From the NCBI GenBank assembly GCA_022822065.1, contig JAJECI010000005.1, positions 1-64,000 on the forward strand: 64,000 bases of DNA, in the 5' to 3' direction. Position numbers and translations under genes: made by a program. Positions within the stretch are counted from its first letter, which is position 1; every line of letters begins with the position of its first letter. Positions 1-8,637 of this stretch are shown here, piece by piece. The notes under the pieces were generated by a model that worked only from the letters and a program-made list of their open reading frames with translations, was not told where the DNA came from and did no database searches. This stretch comes from Candidatus Dadabacteria bacterium. GTDB taxonomy: Bacteria; Desulfobacterota_D; UBA1144; Nemesobacterales; Nemesobacteraceae.

Positions 1-118
1 GAAAGGAGCTTTTATCGGGGATTCTGCCCTGTTCTGTTTCTCCCACCCCCGCGATAACCACTTTTTTCTTCTTGAGAAGTTCTCGGGTCTCCTCTATGCC
101 CGGAAAGTTCTTTGACAT
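1..118 (-). CDS. Thiolase / SCP2-type acetyl-CoA acetyltransferase-like protein, N-terminal fragment
   Basis: Partial gene entering from the left edge; only the first 39 codons are visible. The translation contains VVIAGVGETEQGRIPDKSS. This resembles the N-terminal strand and loop of the non-decarboxylating thiolase / lipid-transfer-protein family, which often reads IVGxGETxxGrxPgrS. ATG at 118 follows GGAGGAAG at 126-133 with about 7 nt spacing, so the start is well supported. The catalytic cysteine and the two histidine motifs lie outside the window, so the family call rests on a short stretch. It is divergent from the flavin oxidoreductase gene at 271. A lipid or CoA-thioester role is inference. 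Confidence 0.55.
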   Translation of the reverse strand, partial: MSKNFPGIEETRELLKKKKVVIAGVGETEQGRIPDKSSF

Positions 119-170
119 TGTGATGCTTCCTCCTTAACTCAGTGCTCTGTTAGTGTTCAAAATCCGTATC

Positions 171-200
171 ATATTACTACATACCTAAGGCTTTTGCCAA
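171..200 (-). promoter_or_regulatory. Candidate sigma70-type promoter for the thiolase-like gene
   Basis: On the minus strand TTGGCA (195-200) and TAATAT (171-176) are separated by 18 bp. They lie about 50 bp upstream of the ATG at 118, with a good Shine-Dalgarno between. Identified by eye only. Confidence 0.4.
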
Positions 201-270
201 ACTTTAGGGACCGAATACGCTCCGAAAATTACTCTCTTTTTACGTTCAAAGGAAGTATAATGTTTCGGAA

Positions 271-1356
271 ATGGAACTAGGATATTTCACGATGCCCCTT
301 CATCCGTTCGGTACTTCCCTTTCCGATACCCTCGAAGCGGATATGGAGCAGATGGTTTTTCTCGACGAAATCGGTTTCAGGGAAGCCTGGATAGGGGAAC
401 ACTTCACGGCGGGCTGGGAGAACATACCCGCCCCCGATCTTTTCATAGCCAAAGCAGCCGCTCTCACTAAGCGGATAATCTTCGGTACGGGAGTTTCATG
501 CTTGCCTCAGCATGACCCTTTTATGCTTGCGCACAGAATCGCTGTTCTCGATCACCTGCTTAAGGGAAGATTCTACTGGGGAGTGGGAGCCGGAAGCTTC
601 ATCGGAGATTTCGAAGCGTTCGACATAAACCCGAGAACGGGAGAGCAGAGACAGCTTATGAACGAGTCCCTTGAGATGATACTCAACCTCTGGAACGATC
701 CGAGCCCGGGCGTTTATTCCAACTCCCGGTGGAAATTTACCGTTCCCGATCCTGTGGAAAGGGTTGGTCTCGGAGTGCACACGAAACCCTACCAGGAACC
801 TCATCCTCCCATAGCTGTTGCGGGAATCTCGGAGAATTCCGCGAGTCTTAGGACGGCCGGGGAACGTGACTGGATACCTATGAGCATAAATTTCGTTATT
901 CCGGACGTGCTTAAATCTCACTGGGCAGGGTACGAGCAGGGCGCAGATGCCGCCGGCAGGACGCCGGAGAGGGCGAAATGGAGAATCGCAAGGGACGTCT
1001 ATGTTGCGGAGACGACCGAAGAGGCGAGAAAAGAGGTAATAGAGGGAACGCTCGCAAGAGATTTCCGGGATTATTTTTTCACTCTGGTTCCCATGATAAG
1101 AGACAACCTGAATCTGTTTAAGATTGACAAGTCAATGTCGGATCGGGAAGTGACCATAGATTACATGATTGAGAACATGTGGCTTGTCGGGAGTCCCGAG
1201 GATGTCGCCCGGAAAATAATAGAGCTTCATGAATTCGTCGGGGGATTCGGGGTGCTTCTGGCCATGGGGCACGAGTGGAACCCAAAGGAAAAATGGCAGA
1301 AATCTATGAGGCTGCTGAAAGAAGAAGTTCTTCCGATTGTGAAAAAGAGCCTGTGA
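271..1356 (+). CDS. LLM-class flavin-dependent oxidoreductase (luciferase-like monooxygenase)
   Basis: A 361-aa protein of the bacterial luciferase-like superfamily: an F420- or FMN-dependent TIM barrel that oxidises or reduces small organic substrates. Visible family features are the N-terminal LGYFTMPLHP strand, EAWIGEHF near residues 38-45, FGTGVSCLPQHDPF near 71-84, and GRFYWGVGAG near 99-108. The length fits the group that includes limonene monooxygenase-like enzymes, but the substrate cannot be read from sequence. The ATG at 271 has only a weak ribosome site (AAAGGAAG lies about 16 nt upstream). An out-of-frame 6-codon mini-ORF at 260-280 overlaps the start. The gene converges on cysH, with 28 bp between stop codons. 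Confidence 0.85.
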   Translation: MELGYFTMPLHPFGTSLSDTLEADMEQMVFLDEIGFREAWIGEHFTAGWENIPAPDLFIAKAAALTKRIIFGTGVSCLPQHDPFMLAHRIAVLDHLLKGRFYWGVGAGSFIGDFEAFDINPRTGEQRQLMNESLEMILNLWNDPSPGVYSNSRWKFTVPDPVERVGLGVHTKPYQEPHPPIAVAGISENSASLRTAGERDWIPMSINFVIPDVLKSHWAGYEQGADAAGRTPERAKWRIARDVYVAETTEEARKEVIEGTLARDFRDYFFTLVPMIRDNLNLFKIDKSMSDREVTIDYMIENMWLVGSPEDVARKIIELHEFVGGFGVLLAMGHEWNPKEKWQKSMRLLKEEVLPIVKKSL

Positions 1357-1386
1357 CGGGGAACCTGAGAGCGCCCGCGGCTCTTT
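1344..1386. terminator. Inverted repeat at the convergent LLM/cysH ends, possible bidirectional terminator
   Basis: AAAGAGCC (1344-1351) and GGCTCTTT (1379-1386) form a perfect 8-bp stem with a 27-nt loop. The arms overlap the last codons of both convergent genes, and each arm carries an A/T tract that gives a short U-run on the opposite transcript. The long loop makes it a weak intrinsic terminator. Confidence 0.35.
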
Positions 1387-2113
1387 AGGACTGCGGTTCG
1401 TGACCGAAGTGAATTCCGCATTCTTTGTCCGAGCCCTGCTCCCACCACCACCTGCCGGCCCTCGGATCTTCTCCCTCCTCGACGGCTCTCGTGCAGGGAG
1501 CGCATCCTATGCTCGGATATCCCATGTCGTGAAGCTTGTTGTAGGGAACGTCGTTTTTCCTTACGTAGTCCCATACCTGATCAATGGTCCAGTCGAGAAT
1601 GGGGTTTATCTTGAGCATCTTTCCGTGCAGGTAGTCGATCTCGAACTTGCTTGAGTCTGCCCGCTGCTCCGTCTGGTCCGCCCTTATGGAAGTAATCCAG
1701 GCGTCGAGGGTCTTTAAGTATCCGTTCAGCGGGTTGGTTTTTCTCACCTGGCAGCAGAGCCTTCTGTTCTCAACGCTTTTGTAAAAAAGGTTTACCCCGC
1801 GACTGGTCACCATTTCCTCCACCTCAGCCGCGTCGGGGAAAAGCACCTCGATGTTGATATTGTACTTCTCTCTTGTCCTGTCCATGACGTCGTATGTGTG
1901 CGAATGAAGTCTCCCGGTATCAAGGGTGAAGATTCTCGCTTGGGGGTCCGTTTTTGCGAACATGTCGACAACCACCATTCCTTGGACCTGAAAGCTGGTA
2001 GCAAGCGCCACCGAGCGGCCGAGGTTCGCAGAAGCCCAGGCGAGGATATCCTCGGGAGAACTTCGCTCAAACTCGCGATTGAGATTTTTTACGTCTTCTT
2101 CAGAGAATTTCAT
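1385..2113 (-). CDS. cysH: Adenylylsulfate (APS) reductase, CysH family
   Basis: A 242-aa cytoplasmic enzyme that reduces activated sulfate to sulfite during assimilation. The PP-loop-type fold is seen in VALATSFQVQGMVVVDM and the FTLDTGRLH motif. The C-terminal ECGIHFG carries the catalytic redox cysteine. Two cysteine pairs (RLCCQVRK and GCAPCTR) are the ligands of a [4Fe-4S] cluster, which marks the APS-using type rather than the E. coli PAPS type. ATG at 2113 immediately follows the stop of the PiT-family permease, so the two form an operon. Substrate assignment from cluster ligands is established family knowledge. Confidence 0.93.
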   Translation of the reverse strand: MKFSEEDVKNLNREFERSSPEDILAWASANLGRSVALATSFQVQGMVVVDMFAKTDPQARIFTLDTGRLHSHTYDVMDRTREKYNINIEVLFPDAAEVEEMVTSRGVNLFYKSVENRRLCCQVRKTNPLNGYLKTLDAWITSIRADQTEQRADSSKFEIDYLHGKMLKINPILDWTIDQVWDYVRKNDVPYNKLHDMGYPSIGCAPCTRAVEEGEDPRAGRWWWEQGSDKECGIHFGHEPQS

Positions 2114-3121
2114 TTAACCCAGAAAACTCAGATACGACGACAGGCCGTACTTTATGTATACGAGGGATACGTAATAGCTTACCCCTACGGTTATCACAGG
2201 AACAACAAACCAGAAAAATGCGATTTTTACAACATGGCTGTTTTTGGAAGTCCGGGCGAATCCGTGCTGCGCGCACGAAAAGCCCACAACCCCGGCCGTT
2301 ACTATCTCGGCGATCGAAACCGGAATTCCGTATAACGAAGCAAGCAGTATTATCACGGCGGCCGTGAACTCAACCGAGATGGCCCTTATGATGCATATCT
2401 CCGTTATTTTTTTCCCCAGGGTCTCAAGAACCCTGCCTCCCAGCAGAATTGCCCCCACCCCCATCGCGACGCCGGCAAGAATCGCGCCCGGATAGGAGTC
2501 TATCAGCCCCAGGCTTACTATGGGGCCTATGGCGTTTGCGGAATTGTTGGCGCCCCCTGAGAAGGCGATAAAAGTTCCGGATATGGTAATCAGCACGGTC
2601 AGGATAACGTTGACTCTTTTCTCAGAGAAATTGCTCGCGAGATAATGGACTATCTTGAAATAGAAAAACTTCGCCACGGCGAAATTTATTAACCAGGCGA
2701 CTATCGGCGCCAGGATCCACCATTTGAGCACCCGGATGAAGCTGTCGGAGTTAAGCGTCTGAGTATAAAGGCCGATTCCCACTATGGCGCACACTATGGC
2801 GTGGGTGGTGGCTATGGGCGTGCGGACCACGTTCGCCCAGGCGATGAAACCTATCCCGAGAAGCAGGATTATAAATATGAAGCCTATATCGGAGGAGAGG
2901 GTCTCGGCGGGCACTATTCCCTTGCCTACGGTTTCGACCACTGGAGCTCCGGCCGTGAGCGCCCCGAGGAGGGCGAAGATAGCTATGAGCCACACGGCCT
3001 GTCTTTTCGACCTCACCCCGGCGCCGTATGAAGTCGCCATGGACGCCGCGGAATTGTTGGCTCCTATGTTAAGGGCCAGGAATGCCGAAAGCACGAGTGT
3101 CACAACAAGTAAAACGCTCAA
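2114..3121 (-). CDS. PiT-family permease, probably sulfate (CysP-like)
   Basis: A 335-aa multi-pass inner-membrane protein of the inorganic phosphate transporter (PiT) family. The duplicated signature is visible as NIGANNSAASMATSYG near residue 18 and FSGGANNSANAIGPIVSLG near residue 187, one in each half. PiT proteins move phosphate or, in the CysP branch known from Bacillus, sulfate. The gene ends directly against cysH, which favours sulfate, but this is inferred from context. The start is TTG at 3121 behind GGGGAG at 8 nt spacing. The 100 bp towards pyrE contain only A/T-rich sequence and a weak hairpin. Confidence 0.82.
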   Translation of the reverse strand: MSVLLVVTLVLSAFLALNIGANNSAASMATSYGAGVRSKRQAVWLIAIFALLGALTAGAPVVETVGKGIVPAETLSSDIGFIFIILLLGIGFIAWANVVRTPIATTHAIVCAIVGIGLYTQTLNSDSFIRVLKWWILAPIVAWLINFAVAKFFYFKIVHYLASNFSEKRVNVILTVLITISGTFIAFSGGANNSANAIGPIVSLGLIDSYPGAILAGVAMGVGAILLGGRVLETLGKKITEICIIRAISVEFTAAVIILLASLYGIPVSIAEIVTAGVVGFSCAQHGFARTSKNSHVVKIAFFWFVVPVITVGVSYYVSLVYIKYGLSSYLSFLG

Positions 3122-3221
3122 TAAACTGTCTCCCCGCCTGAAATGTCAGCGGCAATAATTAAATAAAAACCAAATAGCATTCCGGTTTGTGCGAAAAACA
3201 AAAGGTTTTTCAGGGTGTTTT

Positions 3222-3764
3222 CTAGAGAAGTTCCGAAACCCTGAATATGGAAAAAAAGCTACAGCCCCGCTCAAGGAAAGCTTTTTCTGTTTCCTCTCCC
3301 CTGTCGACGACGCAGAGAACCCCGCGAACCTCGGCTCCGGCGGACTCGACGAGATCAATGGCTCTCAGCACGGAACCGCCGGTCGTAATAACGTCCTCGA
3401 CTATGGCTACCTTGTCTCCCTTGCGGAGCCCGCCCTCTATCATGTTTCCGGTACCGTGTTCCTTTTCCTTCTTTCTCACTATGAATCCGCGAAGCGGCAT
3501 CTCTTCCTCATGACTTCTGGAAATGATGGCTCCCACCATCGGGTCGGCGCCCGTGGACGGTCCTCCGACAGCCGTTATGCCCCCTTGAGCGGCGATTTCG
3601 CCCAGGAATATCTCCGATATCAGATTAGCGCCTTCGGGGTCCAGGGTCGTGAGCCTGGCGTCAATGTAATAGGAACTCTGCTTTCCCGACGCCAAAGTGA
3701 AATTTCCGAGCAGGATTGATTTGCTTTTAAGAATTAGTTTTAATTTCTCTCTGCTCTTGCTCAT
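3222..3764 (-). CDS. pyrE: Orotate phosphoribosyltransferase
   Basis: Converts orotate plus PRPP to OMP in de novo pyrimidine synthesis. The protein shows LLGNFTLASGKQSSYYIDAR at the N-terminus, the FIVRKKEKEHGTG flexible catalytic loop, and the PRPP-binding motif VAIVEDVITTGGS. The open frame extends to 3980, but the family N-terminus fits ATG at 3764 (MSKSREKLKLIL, 180 aa). The longer version would run across the divergent promoter region and into the start of the glycosyltransferase gene. The spacer between the two starts is about 50 bp. The protein is slightly shorter than typical PyrE but complete in its motifs. Confidence 0.9.
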   Translation of the reverse strand: MSKSREKLKLILKSKSILLGNFTLASGKQSSYYIDARLTTLDPEGANLISEIFLGEIAAQGGITAVGGPSTGADPMVGAIISRSHEEEMPLRGFIVRKKEKEHGTGNMIEGGLRKGDKVAIVEDVITTGGSVLRAIDLVESAGAEVRGVLCVVDRGEETEKAFLERGCSFFSIFRVSELL

Positions 3765-3816
3765 CTTCCGGAATTCCGAGTCTAATGAAACTCTGATCTT
3801 GTAATTGTACCTATTG

Positions 3817-5235
3817 ATGCGCAAAATCAATAAACCGAACGGGCTTCTTGTTCTTTGCGGAACAGCCGTTTTTCTCCTGCTAGGGGCTATCGCCAAAATC
3901 TCCCCGCAGCTCTCCTCCGCAGCTTTTGAAAAAGACCTGATACCGGTTTTCATATCGCTTCTGATAGCCGCCTCTGTCATTTATTTCGCGGCGGTGGGAA
4001 GTTTCAGAAAAAACCGCGCGTGCTCTCTTCTTCTCATAGTTCTTTTCGGTCTCGGGTTCCGCGTTCTGTTTCTTTTTTCAACTCCGATACTTGAAAACGA
4101 CTATCACCGCTACTTCTGGGACGGTGCCGTTGTCGCAAGCGGAATGAATCCCTACGAGTACTCCCCGGAGGAAGTGGTGGAAGGCGAGGGAACCGAAAAA
4201 CTTAAGGAACTCAAGCGCCTCTATGGCGATACGCTTGAGAAAGTGAACCACCCCCACGTAAAAACCATCTATCCGCCTATCGCGGAATTCTTCTTCGCCG
4301 TATCCTACAAGATATCTCCCATGGGCATCACGGCGTGGAGGATTCTGCTCATGGTGTTTGATCTGGTTACGCTAGGGCTTCTGCTTGTTAGTCTGAAGAA
4401 GCTCGACATCCCTCGTCAATATTCCGTTATTTACTGGTGGAACCCGCTTTTGGTAAAGGAGATATTCAACTCCCTGCACATGGATGTCCTGGCGTTTCCA
4501 TTCGTACTGGGAGCGATTCTGCTTTTTCTCTGCGAGAAGAAAAGACTCTGGGCGCTTGTCCTTTCGTTCGCGGTGGGGGTCAAGCTCTGGCCGGCGCTTC
4601 TTTTCGGGATGTTTTTAAAACCCCTTAAGGAGAAACGGCAGACGCTGCTGCAGATCTTTATTTTCGCCATCGCAGTCTTAGTCATATTCCTTCCCATGGT
4701 TGTATTTAAGCTGGATTCGACTTCCGGCATCATGGCGTACGGAAAAAGCTGGCAAAACAACAGCCCGTTTTTCACGGCGGTTCTTTCGGGATGGGAGTTT
4801 ATCCTGGAGGCCTTTGATATTCACCCCGGACACGCGCAGGCACATTCAAGAATCGGTCTCATCGCGATTTTTCTTCTCTGGAAGTTTTACGTGGCGTTAG
4901 TATGCGGGTCTTTAGGTTTTCACAGGAAAGCCCTTCTCATAATTGGAGGCGTTTTTCTGCTAGCTCCGGCACAGTTTCCTTGGTACTACACGTGGCTTCT
5001 TCCGTTTCTCTGCATAGCCCCGAGCCCGGGCTTCCTTGCTCTGACAGCGCTGCTCCCGCTTTATTACCTTCAGTACTATTTCCCCCTTCACCCCGAAGAA
5101 GGTGGAATATTTGGAAACGCGGTGATATGGATAGAATTTGCGCCCGTGTGGATCCTTCTTGCTTGGGAATGGTGGAGGTTTCGGGCTTCGAAAAAAGCCC
5201 CAGCCATCCGAACAGACGTTGCTGATAGCGGCTGA
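3817..5235 (+). CDS. GT-C type glycosyltransferase, GT87/DUF2029-like
   Basis: A polytopic membrane protein of about 472 aa with roughly ten hydrophobic segments. The first long loop carries ENDYHRYFWDG followed by GMNPYEYSP. This acidic-motif loop is typical of polyprenyl-phosphate-sugar dependent GT-C glycosyltransferases of the GT87/DUF2029 group. Such enzymes transfer a mannosyl or related residue on the outer face of the inner membrane. Acceptor and sugar cannot be told. ATG at 3817 is used as start; a TTG at 3805 is an alternative, and neither has a clear ribosome site. Divergent from pyrE and convergent with thrC. Confidence 0.65.
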   Translation: MRKINKPNGLLVLCGTAVFLLLGAIAKISPQLSSAAFEKDLIPVFISLLIAASVIYFAAVGSFRKNRACSLLLIVLFGLGFRVLFLFSTPILENDYHRYFWDGAVVASGMNPYEYSPEEVVEGEGTEKLKELKRLYGDTLEKVNHPHVKTIYPPIAEFFFAVSYKISPMGITAWRILLMVFDLVTLGLLLVSLKKLDIPRQYSVIYWWNPLLVKEIFNSLHMDVLAFPFVLGAILLFLCEKKRLWALVLSFAVGVKLWPALLFGMFLKPLKEKRQTLLQIFIFAIAVLVIFLPMVVFKLDSTSGIMAYGKSWQNNSPFFTAVLSGWEFILEAFDIHPGHAQAHSRIGLIAIFLLWKFYVALVCGSLGFHRKALLIIGGVFLLAPAQFPWYYTWLLPFLCIAPSPGFLALTALLPLYYLQYYFPLHPEEGGIFGNAVIWIEFAPVWILLAWEWWRFRASKKAPAIRTDVADSG

Positions 5236-5277
5236 GAGCAAGGAATCATTCAGGTTGCCGAACGGCTCTTATGATGA

Positions 5278-6660
<1,383 letters not shown>

Positions 6661-6691
6661 CTAACCCTTTTCTCATGCTCCGGAACTCCCC

Positions 6692-6757
6692 GAATCTCCG
6701 CGTTCATTGACACTGACTGGGCCTTTCGGTAGTCTGGAAGAACCCGATGGAACGAAG
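6692..6757 (+). repeat. Direct repeat copy 1 (duplicated acyP promoter and start codon)
   Basis: This 66-bp stretch matches 8572-8637 at 60 of 66 positions by eye, offset exactly 1880 bp. It contains TTGACA (6707-6712), a 17-bp spacer and TAGTCT (6730-6735), then ATGGAACGAAG equivalent to the first codons of acyP. Four of the six differences lie in the promoter spacer. Here the frame continues as MERRMSG and stops at 6768-6770. Confidence 0.9.
6707..6735 (+). promoter_or_regulatory. Promoter copy driving the sterol module
   Basis: TTGACA, 17-bp spacer, TAGTCT; the -35 is a perfect consensus and the -10 is a weak match. The same elements and spacing are retained in the second repeat copy before acyP, although the spacer has changed. 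That retention suggests both promoters are functional. Confidence 0.6.
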
Positions 6758-6770
6758 GATGTCCGGATGA
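6747..6770 (+). pseudogene. acyP 5' remnant acting as a 7-codon leader ORF (MERRMSG)
   Basis: ATG GAA CGA AG matches the first bases of acyP at 8627, then diverges and stops with TGA at 6768-6770. The stop overlaps the ATG of the desaturase (ATGA), an arrangement that normally couples translation. The remnant also supplies AAGGA at 6755-6759, a Shine-Dalgarno 7 nt from the desaturase ATG. Whether it is translated is unknown. Confidence 0.55.
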
Positions 6771-7402
6771 CCTATATAGCGAGTGCGATTCTGGTGATGA
6801 GCGGATTTATGGCCGGGGCCCAGCTGGCCTACTCTAAGCTCTATGACTGGAGAATAGCCGAGGGAGACGGCAGTCGTCTCAAGGACCGTTACACGAACGC
6901 CGCGATGAACGGAACCATCGCCGTGGCGCTTTACCTTGTCACGATCGTGATGTTCGGGGAACTCCTGATAGACTGGGATGTAGCTTCCACCTGGTACAAG
7001 CCCATCCTCGTCCTGCTGCTCTACGATTTCGGGTACTACTGGCTGCATCGTCTGCTACATGTGCGGAAAGTCATGCAGAAAGTGCACTGGGTTCATCATA
7101 TGAACCTGCATCCCACCGCCGTCGATTCCCTGTACCTGCACCCGGTGGAAATGATCGCGGGGCTGGCTTTCCTGCTAATCTCGATAGTGATAGTGGGCCC
7201 CTTGGGTATCGGAGCGTTTCTGGCGGTCGTTTTGCTCCATACCATCATCAACATACTGCATCATACGAATCTGCAGCTACCCTACCGCCTGGCATGGTTC
7301 GCGAACCACTGGGCCGCAAGTCACGACGCGCATCATAGCCAGGGAGGAAATTACGGAGTGATTACGCCTCTATGGGACTGGATATTCGGAACGCGCTCAT
7401 AG
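6767..7402 (+). CDS. Sterol desaturase / fatty acid hydroxylase superfamily protein
   Basis: A 211-aa integral-membrane di-iron oxygenase of the ERG3/ERG25-type superfamily. The iron-binding histidine boxes are present: H94-x3-H98 (HRLLH), H107-x2-HH (HWVHH), HH at 165-166, and H186-x2-HH (HDAHH), followed by NYG and the terminal LWDWIFGT. Hydrophobic segments lie near residues 1-20, 50-68, 78-92 and 130-162. ATG at 6767 is chosen because it has AAGGA 7 nt upstream; an in-frame TTG at 6707 lies inside the promoter -35. The adjacent NSDHL-like gene suggests C-4 demethylation or another sterol oxidation. At 211 aa it is shorter than eukaryotic C4-methyl oxidases, so C5-desaturase-like or other roles remain possible. 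Confidence 0.85.
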   Translation: MTYIASAILVMSGFMAGAQLAYSKLYDWRIAEGDGSRLKDRYTNAAMNGTIAVALYLVTIVMFGELLIDWDVASTWYKPILVLLLYDFGYYWLHRLLHVRKVMQKVHWVHHMNLHPTAVDSLYLHPVEMIAGLAFLLISIVIVGPLGIGAFLAVVLLHTIINILHHTNLQLPYRLAWFANHWAASHDAHHSQGGNYGVITPLWDWIFGTRS

Positions 7403-8436
7403 AGGAATCAAATTCCTCCCCCGAAGGTCCCGTACTGGTAACCGGCGGATGCGGATTCATCGGGGCGGCGATCGTCCGCGCACTGGCCGAAGAGGGACGT
7501 GATGTGCGGGTGGTCGATCCGGATTGCCATCCGTTTCGCTCCGACGTGCGATTCCTGAACGTGGATATAAGAGACGTATCGGCCCTCACCCGGGCTTGCC
7601 GCGGATGCGAGACGGTTATCCATTGTGCATCCGTCGTGCTTACCCGCAACACGGCACGGGATGAAATGTGGTCCGTGAACTACGGTGGGACGCTAAACGT
7701 GATAGAAGCATGCAGGGAGGTTGGCGTACGCAAACTCGTGCATATCAGTTCGGCCAGCGTGGTTTACGAGGGTAGGGATATTGAGGCCGGAGACGAAACC
7801 CTTCCCTATGCGGGAGTATCTATGAGCGCCTACGTGGACAGCAAGATAGCGGCGGAACGGCGTATCCTGGAGTTCGCTACCGAGGGCGTAACCCGGACAT
7901 GCGCGTTACGTCCTCATCTCGTCTTCGGTCCCGGAGACCAGCGTTTCATCCCGAACATCCTCAAACGGGCGGACGGGGCGGGTATCCGGGAAGTTGGCCG
8001 GAGGGAGAAGTTGTCCGATTTCGTCTATGTTGACAATGTAGTCGATGCTGTGCTGGCCGCGGAACGGGCCCTTGACTCGAACGGGTCGGTATCCGGTCAG
8101 GCATATTTCGTGACGAACGCGGAGCCGGTCCCGTTTTTCGAGTTCATAGAACGCCTGCTTGTGGCGTCAGGGTACGGTCCCATCCGACGACGTATTCCCT
8201 ACTGGGTGGCGTATGCGGGAGCGGGCATTGTGGAGGGCTTCCATGCCGTGGTGCGACGGGACGTGGTCCCGGAGGACGGCCTGTCCCGGTTCGCGGTCCG
8301 CTACCTGAATACGCACCACTACTTCCGTATTGACAAGGCGTCCCGCGACCTGCATTGGCGACCCCGCGTGTCCCTTGCCGAGGCGATAGCACGTACGGCC
8401 GATTCGTTGTGCGATTCGGCGCACGACAGGGAGTGA
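7372..8436 (+). CDS. NSDHL/Erg26-like sterol-4-carboxylate 3-dehydrogenase (3-beta-HSD family SDR)
   Basis: A 354-aa extended short-chain dehydrogenase. The NAD motif TGGCGFIG is at residues 24-31 and the catalytic pair Y154-x3-K158 lies in SAYVDSK. The stretches SSASVVYEGRDI, LPYAG, FVTNAEPVPFFEF and IPYWVAY closely resemble eukaryotic NSDHL as remembered. NSDHL/Erg26 oxidatively decarboxylates 4-carboxysterols after C4-methyl oxidation. The start at 7372 overlaps the desaturase by 31 nt, so the genes are co-translated. About 17 residues precede the usual fold start, and a later start is possible. Substrate is inferred from the family and the partner gene; no oxidosqualene cyclase is in the window. 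Confidence 0.85.
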   Translation: MGLDIRNALIEESNSSPEGPVLVTGGCGFIGAAIVRALAEEGRDVRVVDPDCHPFRSDVRFLNVDIRDVSALTRACRGCETVIHCASVVLTRNTARDEMWSVNYGGTLNVIEACREVGVRKLVHISSASVVYEGRDIEAGDETLPYAGVSMSAYVDSKIAAERRILEFATEGVTRTCALRPHLVFGPGDQRFIPNILKRADGAGIREVGRREKLSDFVYVDNVVDAVLAAERALDSNGSVSGQAYFVTNAEPVPFFEFIERLLVASGYGPIRRRIPYWVAYAGAGIVEGFHAVVRRDVVPEDGLSRFAVRYLNTHHYFRIDKASRDLHWRPRVSLAEAIARTADSLCDSAHDRE

Positions 8437-8571
8437 GAAAGGTGATGAAAGTGGTGCGGCGGTGCGTTTGCGATGTAGCGATTTTCAGGGTTCAGGCACA
8501 CTTCGTTGGGGTCGGGGTAATGGTGCATAAGTACGAGGACGGGAGTATCGTAGTTTAATTTGCTCCTTACG

Positions 8572-8637
8572 GAATCTCCGCGTTCATTGACACCGGCAGA
8601 GCCTTTCGGTAGTCTGGAAGAATCGGATGGAACGAAG
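8572..8637 (+). repeat. Direct repeat copy 2 (native acyP promoter and start)
   Basis: Matches 6692-6757 at 60 of 66 positions by eye. It ends 11 bases into the acyP coding sequence, where the two copies diverge. This copy is continuous with the intact acyP gene and is therefore taken as the original. Confidence 0.9.
8587..8615 (+). promoter_or_regulatory. acyP promoter
   Basis: TTGACA (8587-8592), 17-bp spacer, TAGTCT (8610-8615). A start about 7 nt downstream would fall near 8622, only about 5 nt before the ATG. The acyP transcript would then be nearly leaderless unless the upstream GGAAG (8617-8621) is included. Confidence 0.6.

Larger units (their letters stand above)
6692..8571. mobile_element. 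Inserted sterol-gene module bounded by duplicated acyP 5' region
   Basis: A 1880-bp unit consisting of one repeat copy plus the desaturase and dehydrogenase genes and about 130 bp of non-coding tail. The gene that owns the repeat in full is acyP at 8627. A simple reading is that the module was inserted at the acyP start together with duplication of its promoter. No transposase, inverted repeats or tRNA site accompany it. Several 60-base lines counted by hand inside the module are at or above 58% GC. Arginine codons in the dehydrogenase are mostly CGN, whereas the neighbours mix in AGA/AGG. The mechanism is inference. Confidence 0.6.

Noticed and set aside
3765-3980. 72-residue N-terminal extension of PyrE
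   Set aside because: Not PyrE-like, and it overlaps the start of the divergent glycosyltransferase gene; ATG 3764 fits the family.
6707-6766. TTG-initiated N-terminal extension of the sterol desaturase
   Set aside because: The TTG is part of the -35 hexamer and the extension translates promoter DNA; ATG 6767 has its own Shine-Dalgarno.
8355-8558. Small ORF at the end of the sterol module
   Set aside because: Overlaps the end of the dehydrogenase out of frame and shows no conserved pattern.
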